DNA of 64,000 nt from Muribaculaceae bacterium (GTDB taxonomy: Bacteria > Bacteroidota > Bacteroidia > Bacteroidales > Muribaculaceae), in the NCBI GenBank assembly GCA_023665425.1, contig JAMPDX010000001.1:222925-286924 (forward strand). The letters run 5' to 3'. Below, in pieces: positions 53,211 to 60,261 of the stretch. The position numbers and the translations under genes are program-made. Within the stretch, counting starts at the first letter, position 1, and each line of letters opens with the position of its first letter. Below the pieces are notes generated by a model. The model was given only the letters and a program-made list of their open reading frames with translations. It did not search any database and was not told the DNA's origin.

Positions 53211-55511
53211 ATGAATTGGCTTGATATCAGACATATTATCATGGGTTGCGCCTTAGCTTCCGGAGCACTCCTTTATCCTGCTGAAGGGGAGGCTGGATGC
53301 TCATTCGCATCCGGTACTGTCAGTATACAAAATAGTACTGAGGCCCTCTCTGACACTGTCTATCTGCCTGAAATCACTGTTTTTGCTATAAAAAATGACA
53401 ATTCTACCGGTGAGCCCACTGCTGTGTCCACTATCAACGAACAGACCATTGAGAAGCTCGACATCCTATCAGTGCGCGATGCAGCTGACATTATCCCCAA
53501 CTTCTATGTGCCGGACTATGGCTCTCGCATGACATCCTCAATTTATGTGAGAGGTTTGGGTGCGCGCATTGATCAGCCGGCCATCGGGCTGGTAGTGGAC
53601 AATGTGCCCATAATGAACAAGGATGCTTACGACTTCGATATCGATGATATCACATACATACGTATGCTCCGTGGCCCCCAATCCACCCTGTATGGCCGCA
53701 ACACCATGGCCGGCTTGATAGATATTACTACCCTGTCACCGCTTCGCTATCAGGGGGTGAGAGCCGGCGCCACCTACGGCTCCGGCAACACATGGCACCT
53801 CTCTGCCGGTGCATATCAAAAGTTTTCTGACAAGTTTGGCCTGTCACTCAATTTGGGCGGAGGCAGCACTGACGGTTTCTTCACCAACCTGGCCACCGGC
53901 AAGAAATGTGATAACGGCCACGACTACTCAGCTCGCCTGAAAGCTGAATGGCATCCTTCATCGGCGCTCTCGCTGCTCAATACCTTTTCTGCCTCACGTG
54001 TAAATCAAGGCGGATACCCATATGAGTTTATCGAGACCGGTCAGATCGCTTATCTCGACACCTGCTCGTATAAACGTACATTTATAAGCGATGGATTGAC
54101 TGTGCAATATCAGACTCCATCAGTGATACTGTCCTCAATCACCTCATGGCAATATATAAATGACGCAATGCATTTGGACCAGGATTTCCTGCCATTAGAC
54201 TATTTCACCCTCTTTCAAGCACGCCGCGAGAATGCCATCACTCAAGACTTTGTGGTGAAAAGCAAACCCGACTCCGGTATATATAGTTGGCTCGCCGGCC
54301 TGTTCGGCTTCTATAAGCGTACACACATGGATGCGCCGGTGACATTCAAAGATTATGGTATTGAGCAGCTCATAGAGTATCACCGCAACGATATAAATCC
54401 TTATTATCCAATAAGGTGGAACGAGCGTACCTTCCCGCTCAACTCAAATTTTATTTACCCGGATATGGGGTTGGCTCTCTATCATCGCAGCGAGGTGAGT
54501 TTAGGTGCATGGACCCTCTCAGCCGGTATCAGACTCGACTGGGAGCACGCTACTCTTAACTATCACAGCCATCTCAAATCATCATACACCATACTTGAAA
54601 AGGTAGGCGAAGACACATATATACCCTACCGCGTTGTGCCGGTGGAAATAGATGATCGCGGACATATCTCCAAATCATTTCTTGAGGTCTTGCCCAAATT
54701 CGGGGTAAGCTATCTTTTGGACTCCCCGGCTGTCGAGGGGTCAATATATGCCTCTGTAGCAAAGGGCTACAAGGCCGGAGGATTTAACACGCAGATGTTC
54801 AGCGACGTGCTCCAGCAACGACTCATGCAGATGTTAGGCGTCGGGATGCAATATGACGTTGATGATATCGTGAGCTATAAGCCGGAAAAGAGTTGGAACT
54901 ATGAGTTGGGCGCACGTCTCAATACACCTGATACCCGTTGGGGAGGTGAGGCCAACATCTTTTATATCGATTGCCGTGACCAGCAGCTCACAGTCTTTCC
55001 GGAGGGTAACACCACCGGCCGCATCATGACCAATGCCGGCAAGACCCGCTCCTGGGGCCTTGAGCTGTCAGCGTTTTCCATACCTTTCTCCCCGCTCCAA
55101 CTGCATCTCAGCTATGGCTTCACACATGCCAAATTTCATGAGTTCTACAACGGTAAGGCCGATTTTGCCGGTAAATATGTGCCCTACTCCCCTACTCATA
55201 CACTCTATGCTTCAGCGGCCTACACTATAGACCTCCCCTTCTCATTCTGTCACAGCGTTTGCCTCGAGGCAAATGTTAAAGGCACCGGACAAATTTATTG
55301 GGATGAGTCCAACACTCTAAAGCAGCCATTCTATGCTCTTATGGGAGCATCGCTAACCTTAGCACACCCCCGCTGGAGCCTCCAATTTTGGGGACGTAAT
55401 ATTACAGATACTAAATACTCTACTTTCTACTTTATGAGCATTTCGCACCAATTCTTGCAACGAGGTCTGCCGGCAACGTGCGGAGTGACTCTCAGAGTAA
55501 ATTTCAGCTGA
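53211..55511 (+). CDS. TonB-dependent receptor without a SusD partner
   Basis: 766 residues from the first ATG, or 756 from an in-frame ATG at 53241 that better fits a leadered mRNA; both give a signal peptide. The plug domain is complete (VSTINEQTIEKLDILSVRDAADIIPNFYVPDYGSR ... MLRGPQSTLYGRNTMAGLIDITT) and the barrel ends in an aromatic (LRVNFS). There is no carboxypeptidase-like N-terminal domain and no SusD gene, so it resembles siderophore, haem or vitamin receptors rather than Sus-type glycan receptors. The ligand is unknown. A MITE-like repeat begins at the base after its stop codon, separating it from the lipoprotein gene downstream. Confidence 0.9.
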   Translation: MNWLDIRHIIMGCALASGALLYPAEGEAGCSFASGTVSIQNSTEALSDTVYLPEITVFAIKNDNSTGEPTAVSTINEQTIEKLDILSVRDAADIIPNFYVPDYGSRMTSSIYVRGLGARIDQPAIGLVVDNVPIMNKDAYDFDIDDITYIRMLRGPQSTLYGRNTMAGLIDITTLSPLRYQGVRAGATYGSGNTWHLSAGAYQKFSDKFGLSLNLGGGSTDGFFTNLATGKKCDNGHDYSARLKAEWHPSSALSLLNTFSASRVNQGGYPYEFIETGQIAYLDTCSYKRTFISDGLTVQYQTPSVILSSITSWQYINDAMHLDQDFLPLDYFTLFQARRENAITQDFVVKSKPDSGIYSWLAGLFGFYKRTHMDAPVTFKDYGIEQLIEYHRNDINPYYPIRWNERTFPLNSNFIYPDMGLALYHRSEVSLGAWTLSAGIRLDWEHATLNYHSHLKSSYTILEKVGEDTYIPYRVVPVEIDDRGHISKSFLEVLPKFGVSYLLDSPAVEGSIYASVAKGYKAGGFNTQMFSDVLQQRLMQMLGVGMQYDVDDIVSYKPEKSWNYELGARLNTPDTRWGGEANIFYIDCRDQQLTVFPEGNTTGRIMTNAGKTRSWGLELSAFSIPFSPLQLHLSYGFTHAKFHEFYNGKADFAGKYVPYSPTHTLYASAAYTIDLPFSFCHSVCLEANVKGTGQIYWDESNTLKQPFYALMGASLTLAHPRWSLQFWGRNITDTKYSTFYFMSISHQFLQRGLPATCGVTLRVNFS

Positions 55512-55710
55512 TAAGTGGCTGCTCAATTTAAATTGAACTTTATGCCGAGCGAATTTTTGAGCAGATTTTGCAAGTTGAAGAAAGAGTTATGTGCAGGCAT
55601 AACGACTGATGAGACTTGGCAAAAGATGCCAAAAAGTTGCCGGGACAAAGGTCTCTAAATACAAATGAGCATAGCCACCTAAAGTTTAATTTAAATAGAA
55701 TAGACACTTA
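55512..55710. repeat. MITE-like repeat, copy 2 (199 bp)
   Basis: Same layout and mostly identical sequence to 11571-11767. It starts at the base after the TonB stop codon. The left terminal repeat is intact (GTGGCTGCTCAATTTAAATT), while the right one carries four changes in its last 12 bases. The internal stem is kept as GTTATG/CATAAC but its loop has changed, which is consistent with selection on structure or with chance. It ends 21 bases before the lipoprotein ATG. Confidence 0.8.
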
Positions 55711-55731
55711 CATAAATAAAATTAAATAGAC

Positions 55732-56646
55732 ATGAAGAAATTCTTATTACCCATGGCAGTAGCGCTGCTAACGCTCAGTAGCTGCCAAGATGAACCCAAA
55801 CAGCCGCAGAACACTCTGCAGTACAAGGTAGAAATGCCTACTTGCATCATACCACTTAACGCCACCGATGACTCACAGGTCATACTCACAGAACAGCCCA
55901 CATACACATACACCCTCTACACCGGTGATAACAAATGGACTCTGGGCGCAGCCGGTATTAATATTCCGCAGCTCCCCACTGTGAAATTCACTACACCCAA
56001 ACTCAATCCCGGCGTTGACCCCACAACAGGTGGTTATAACTTTGTGTTTAACATAAACAATGAGTTTACTGCAGATGGAGGCAGCATTATCTCCCGATTT
56101 ATTGGCACCTTCGTCCAAAATTATTACTACTACACCGGCGAACAGGTCATAGGATTGAATCCCAAGCCTCTTGGACATGCACTGATGACATTGGCATTCA
56201 ATGTAGACAACAAATACTCAGTGCGCGCTTTCCCCAAGACTGCTTACTATGGCGGTTCTCTCGTCACAAAATACAAGGACAAGAATGGCGCAGACAAGAC
56301 ATACACTACTACCACACCTGTATGCGGTGTTAATGTAAACCTGGGTGCCAAGACAGCCACCATCACAATGCACAACATCCGCTTTGCCGAAGAGATGCCT
56401 ATGACTCTGGAGATAATACAACTCACTAATCTCCCCCTCTCTGGCGACCGCGAGGATGGCTACAAGATTGAAGCCAAGAATATAGTACCTGTTGTGGGCA
56501 TCGGTCAGAACGCCACACCCTTCCCCAACTTCACATTCGATGAGATAGAGATGCATCCCACCAATTCACAGATGACTACCTGCGAAATCGAATTCAAGGT
56601 AGCCGGCAAGTACGAAGGCACCTTCCTCGGAAGCATAGCTCGCTAA
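55732..56646 (+). CDS. Lipoprotein of unknown function, 304 aa
   Basis: A signal peptide with lipobox (LTLSSC, Cys18) marks it as an outer-envelope lipoprotein. The mature part is beta-rich (YTYTLYTGDNKWTLGAAGINIPQLPTVKF; TATITMHNIRFAEEMPMTLEIIQL) with no recognised domain. It follows the TonB receptor in the same direction, separated only by the MITE-like repeat, so it may have been its operon partner, perhaps a surface-exposed ligand binder. That is inference. Confidence 0.75.
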   Translation: MKKFLLPMAVALLTLSSCQDEPKQPQNTLQYKVEMPTCIIPLNATDDSQVILTEQPTYTYTLYTGDNKWTLGAAGINIPQLPTVKFTTPKLNPGVDPTTGGYNFVFNINNEFTADGGSIISRFIGTFVQNYYYYTGEQVIGLNPKPLGHALMTLAFNVDNKYSVRAFPKTAYYGGSLVTKYKDKNGADKTYTTTTPVCGVNVNLGAKTATITMHNIRFAEEMPMTLEIIQLTNLPLSGDREDGYKIEAKNIVPVVGIGQNATPFPNFTFDEIEMHPTNSQMTTCEIEFKVAGKYEGTFLGSIAR

Positions 56647-56737
56647 CATTATCTTCGCAGACAAAGTCTGTCGGTGCGAAGGTTGCCAATATAGGGCTTG
56701 CCACCTGTGGAGGGCACAACCAATCCGATAAATGAGT

Positions 56738-56832
56738 AAGCGCGGAGCGCTTGCACTAATTTAACCCCACGATATGCGAGAGCAACAAGCTCGAGCTTCG
56801 TGGGGTTACAATAGTGCAAGCGCTCCGCGCTT
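56738..56832. repeat. 95-nt nested palindrome between convergent lipoprotein genes
   Basis: The outer stem is a perfect 21-bp match of 56738-56758 with 56812-56832 (AAGCGCGGAGCGCTTGCACT and complement). An inner perfect 10-bp stem pairs AACCCCACGA (56763-56772) with TCGTGGGGTT (56798-56807). The 25-base tip has a further GAGC/GCTC stem around AACAA. It is far larger and more GC-rich than the terminators in this window. It may be a bidirectional terminator or a REP-like element. Confidence 0.75.
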
Positions 56833-56858
56833 CAACCAATCAGCAATTTAATCTGAAA

Positions 56859-57614
56859 TTATTCTTTGGGAAAATTCTTTAAGAGGCGCTCTAATATCAA
56901 ATCGAAGTTGACAATGGAATTATTATATCTGTTGATACCGTTGCTGTAATCATTAAGGTTAAATTCATTGCCAAAGTAATCACGCATGATTGACACTAAC
57001 CCTATTACAACCTCTCTCTCTGTGTTAAAGCACAGATATTCATCAAACTTAAAATTCTGTGTGTCTATCTTCTCGTAAGTATATATTTCTTTATCTTCTC
57101 CTATCTTCCAGTCTTCGCCATACCAATAATTACCTGAACATTGGATAGTAAATCCATTTGCAGAACTTCCCAATATTTCGCAATTATGTCCAGTTATTAT
57201 TACTTGTGTGTTATCTTCACTTAACTCAATTGGAGTTGAAATATACACAGTATAATGTTTTCCTGTTAAATCACAATAAAGCCCCCACGATGTCATTAGA
57301 AGATCTGAACCGGGAAATTTAGATAGTTTAGATGGAGCCCAAGAACATCCATCTTTTACATATATTTGCACCGGTAAATCCGGCTCAAATCCGGATAAGT
57401 GTGATAAATTTACTTCTTCCCACTGATTATTTGTATGGTCCGGGTCTTTTTGGAAATAGGCCAGATTAACCCTCTTGTATGTAGCTTCACCTTTATCGAT
57501 GATCATTTTTTTGAATGGCTCAGCCTTTTGCTCAATAGTTGGCTCATCTTGAGAGCATGAACTTATAACTGTAACCATCAGCAGTACTACAACTAATCTT
57601 AGCAATGTTTTCAT
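56859..57614 (-). CDS. Lipoprotein of unknown function, 251 aa
   Basis: Lipobox in VISSC (Cys20). The mature protein has many aromatics and several Cys (Cys90, 111 and others in DGCSWAPS, LYCDLTGKHYTVYIS, GHNCEILG, IQCSGNYWYG), suggesting a disulfide-stabilised beta domain. No family recognised. It follows a frameshifted small lipoprotein gene by 11 bases in the same direction. The sequence is more AT-rich than its neighbours, so recent transfer is possible. Confidence 0.75.
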   Translation of the reverse strand: MKTLLRLVVVLLMVTVISSCSQDEPTIEQKAEPFKKMIIDKGEATYKRVNLAYFQKDPDHTNNQWEEVNLSHLSGFEPDLPVQIYVKDGCSWAPSKLSKFPGSDLLMTSWGLYCDLTGKHYTVYISTPIELSEDNTQVIITGHNCEILGSSANGFTIQCSGNYWYGEDWKIGEDKEIYTYEKIDTQNFKFDEYLCFNTEREVVIGLVSIMRDYFGNEFNLNDYSNGINRYNNSIVNFDLILERLLKNFPKE

Positions 57615-57625
57615 GTTATATTGAT

Positions 57626-57819
57626 TTAATATTTAGGTTTAATGTCACTGACAAACCAAAGATTTACAAACTTATATTTGGATACACTGGGTTCATTTTC
57701 CTTTAAAACAGACTCATCATATTCCTCGGGGATAGAGCCTGTCTCTTGACCATTGGGACTTGAGTACAGCCTGTGAGTAGTGCCACCATACAGGCTAATA
57801 AAAGAATGATTCTTTTCAT
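57626..57819 (-). pseudogene. Frameshifted small lipoprotein gene (64 codons if repaired)
   Basis: From the ATG at 57819 the frame reads MKRIILLLACMVALLTGC, a full lipoprotein signal, but then ends after 38 codons. The frame reached by a -1 shift just after the lipobox Cys (57766-57768) reads YSSPNGQETGSIPEEYDESV and continues through NLWFVSDIKPKY to a stop at 57626-57628, in keeping with a small surface lipoprotein. One missing T after TGT would restore the whole frame: 194 bases are present where 195 are needed. It is either a recent pseudogene or a base-calling error. It has a promoter at 57848-57878 and lies 11 bases upstream of the 251-aa lipoprotein gene. Confidence 0.7.
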
Positions 57820-57847
57820 GATTTGATACTGTTTATGGTTATGACTG

Positions 57848-57878
57848 CAAATATACGAACTTTTTTAATCTACACAAT
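57848..57878 (-). promoter_or_regulatory. Promoter of the lipoprotein pair
   Basis: On the minus strand ATTG (57875-57878, 3 of 4 matches), 19 bases, TATATTTG (57848-57855), 28 bases before the ATG at 57819. Confidence 0.6.
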
Positions 57879-57909
57879 CTTTTACAGTTTTTAAACAATA
57901 TTAATAGAA

Positions 57910-57944
57910 AAATCTGCTGCAGGGATTGAACCAGCAGCAGATTT
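57910..57944. terminator. Hairpin adjacent to the intron 5' end, probable original terminator of the DUF187 gene
   Basis: AAATCTGCTGC pairs perfectly with GCAGCAGATTT (11 bp). It has a T tract on the minus strand (TTTTTCTATT) and a T-rich stretch on the plus strand (CTTTTA). On the plus strand the intron begins 6 bases later, the position favoured by group IIC introns. Confidence 0.7.
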
Positions 57945-57950
57945 CTTTTA

Positions 57951-58611
57951 GTTCGCCCGACATGGGCATAATCTAATGGGTGCAAGTCCCTAACGCGGCC
58001 TAATAGCGGCAAGTGTACAGCCAAAGACAAGCTGCCAATGGCGACATTGGGTGTGAAGGAAGTCGGCGGCAAAGCACTGGCCTGACGTACAGAAACTTGA
58101 TACCAAGGCGTTTGCTCGTGGGTAAGACTGCTAAAGAAGTCAAAGCCCGATAGCTATTCGGAACCAGTGGCGTAAATCAAGCAGGTATAAGTGTGAAAGA
58201 TTATGCTCTTAATCGGGGAGGTCTCACGGACGCAGTGGCGACCCAATTACTCAAAACTGCGGAGTAAAGCTTGCCGTGAGAAGTCAGCAGAGGTCATAGT
58301 ACCGAACCACGGGTTGATTTGGGAAGGACTGAACCGTGCGGTCAAGCAGTAACTGATGGTTTGGTTAAAGGTCTTTAATAGTCAGATGTCCGAAGAGGAG
58401 CTAACTGCCGGACGATAGGTCGGAAACCGACAATAGGTAGAAGTGACGACACCTTAATTGCGCCAAGACAACGCGAGACACCGAGTCGAGAATAAACAAA
58501 GTCGGTAAAGCACGGAACCGCCCTATGCGGAACCGCTTGTACGGTGGTGTGAGAGGACAAGTGAACACGAAAGAGGTGAACACATCAATTAGTGTTCACC
58601 TCCTACTCGAT
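57951..58611 (+). mobile_element. Group IIC-like intron without a reverse transcriptase ORF
   Basis: About 660 bases of structured, non-coding sequence. The 5' end reads GTTCGCCCGACATGGGC and then GGGTGCAAGTCCC, like the domain I start of group IIC introns. Near the 3' end, ACCGCCCTATGCGG-AA-CCGCTTGTACGGTGG (58517-58549) folds as domain V with a CGC-type triad. A strong domain VI hairpin (AGGTGAACA/TGTTCACCT) follows, and the intron ends near CTACTCGATT. Domain IV, where the RT gene should be, has only a few codons after an ATG near 58357. It is therefore an ORF-less intron needing maturase in trans. Exact ends are estimates. Confidence 0.8.
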
Positions 58612-58627
58612 TATATACGTGCAAAAT

Positions 58628-60157
58628 TTATTTTACAATTAGTTTTGAAGAGGCTTCCGATTCCCTCCCCATACGGTCTATGGCTGTGACAATGAAGGTG
58701 GCACCGGGCTCGGCACTATCAAGTTTTACAGAATGCATAGGTGTTATAGCGATTATTGCCTCGGGGTCATTCAAATCTATTGTCTCATCTTTGAAGAACT
58801 CATAGACGGCAAACTTTACTACATCAGTATCTTTCCCCTCATTGAGGGCTGCTTCTGCACCGTAGCCATGGAAATTCTTGGGCAAATCCCATGTCACCAT
58901 CATGCCATTGTCACTCTTTTCGGCACGCACGCCGGTGACTTTGGCAGGCTTTTCTCCATCTCGGCTATAAATAGGGGGTAAAGCTAAAGTGCGTTGGTGT
59001 TCAGAAGCCAACATATCTTTAACCCCCTTGTAATTGTCTGCTACCCAATAGCCGTGATACCATGCGTTGCCATCAACATTATTAAGACGACGTGACAAAT
59101 CTATCTTGGCTTCGAGTTCATTCTTTGACGAGGCAGTGGGTGTATCCATCGTACCTTGTGTGTTTTGACCTATATACAACAAGCAGGATTCCGGCACATT
59201 ATCATTCCACCAGTGGGCTAAATGACGCGAGGGGGCTACTTTCTTGTCAAGAGACCAATATAGCTGTGGGATAAGGTAGTCTATCCAGCCATTTTCGGCC
59301 CACAAGATGACATCGGCATACAAGTCATCATAGTTTTGCAGACCACCACTGTCACTACCCCTCGGGTCAGTACGCTTGTTGCGCCAGATACCAAACGGAC
59401 TAATGCCAAATTGCACCCATGGTTTGATATCCTTGATGGTGCGATGCAACTGCTCTATGAGCTTGTCTACATTTTGACGGCGCCAATCAGCCTTATTCAT
59501 CCCTTTACCAAACTTGGCATAGCTGGTGGCATCTCCGTCAAACTTTGCCCCGTTAGCTGCCGGATACGGGTAAAAGTAGTCATCAAGGTGTATAGCGTCA
59601 ACATCATAACGGCTCACGATATCTGCTATCACAGTGCTGATGTAGTCGCGATTTTCTTGATATGCGGGATCAAAAAAGATTTTGTTGTCAAAACGGAAAA
59701 AGCGTTCTTTGTGCAGATTGTAAAGGTGGTCTGGTGGAAGCACCTCTTTGGCATCAGAGGTAACACGGTATGGGTTTAGCCAGGCGTGCAACTCCATGCC
59801 TCGTTTGTGGGCCTCATCGATGGCAAACTGAAGCGGGTCCCAGTCTTCTGACGGAGCTTTCCCTCTTTTGCCGGTAAGCCACTTACTCCATGGCTCTATG
59901 TCTGATTTATACAGAGCGTCGGCGGTGGGGCGTATCTGGAATATCAGCGCGTTGCAACCGGCCTCTTGCAATTTGTCAAGCAATTGTGTAAGATACTCTC
60001 TTTGCTGAGCCGGAGTCTTATTCATCCATTGTGACTGACCTATCACCTGAATCCATGCCCCACGGAACTCCCTTTTCGGAGCCTTTTCCAAAGCATAGCC
60101 TGGCAATACAAATAATGTCAGCAACAGGGATATTATTATGGTTTTGAATCTCTTCAT
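58628..60157 (-). CDS. DUF187/GHL10 glycoside-hydrolase-like secreted protein
   Basis: 509 residues with a signal peptide (MKRFKTIIISLLLTLFVLPGYA). The TIM-barrel motifs of the GHL10 family are REFRGAWIQVIGQSQW, NALIFQIRPTADALYKS, ELHAWLNPYRV, VDAIHLDDYFYPYP and FGISPFGIWRNK. A C-terminal fibronectin-like domain (PAKVTGVRAEKSDNGMMVTWDLP) follows. Members act on peptidoglycan-like or host glycans, with the specificity mostly unknown. In the minus direction its natural terminator hairpin (57910-57944) is now cut off from it by the intron. Confidence 0.92.
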   Translation of the reverse strand: MKRFKTIIISLLLTLFVLPGYALEKAPKREFRGAWIQVIGQSQWMNKTPAQQREYLTQLLDKLQEAGCNALIFQIRPTADALYKSDIEPWSKWLTGKRGKAPSEDWDPLQFAIDEAHKRGMELHAWLNPYRVTSDAKEVLPPDHLYNLHKERFFRFDNKIFFDPAYQENRDYISTVIADIVSRYDVDAIHLDDYFYPYPAANGAKFDGDATSYAKFGKGMNKADWRRQNVDKLIEQLHRTIKDIKPWVQFGISPFGIWRNKRTDPRGSDSGGLQNYDDLYADVILWAENGWIDYLIPQLYWSLDKKVAPSRHLAHWWNDNVPESCLLYIGQNTQGTMDTPTASSKNELEAKIDLSRRLNNVDGNAWYHGYWVADNYKGVKDMLASEHQRTLALPPIYSRDGEKPAKVTGVRAEKSDNGMMVTWDLPKNFHGYGAEAALNEGKDTDVVKFAVYEFFKDETIDLNDPEAIIAITPMHSVKLDSAEPGATFIVTAIDRMGRESEASSKLIVK

Positions 60158-60181
60158 TCTTTATTCTATTAAAAAGCTCTT

Positions 60182-60207
60182 AAACCCCGGATGAGTACCC
60201 GAGGTTT
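60182..60207 (-). terminator. Terminator of the 843-aa barrel gene
   Basis: AAACC-c-CGG pairs with CCG-a-GGTTT with one mismatch, 55 bases after the barrel gene stop in the minus direction. Confidence 0.55.
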
Positions 60208-60261
60208 ACTTATAATTTGACTATCAATTAGTTAACATGAATAATTCATGCACATATCATA

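Noticed and set aside
58375..58583. Short minus-strand ORFs in the group II intron region
   Set aside because: They overlap the structured intron RNA; no RT, maturase or other domain is visible in any frame.
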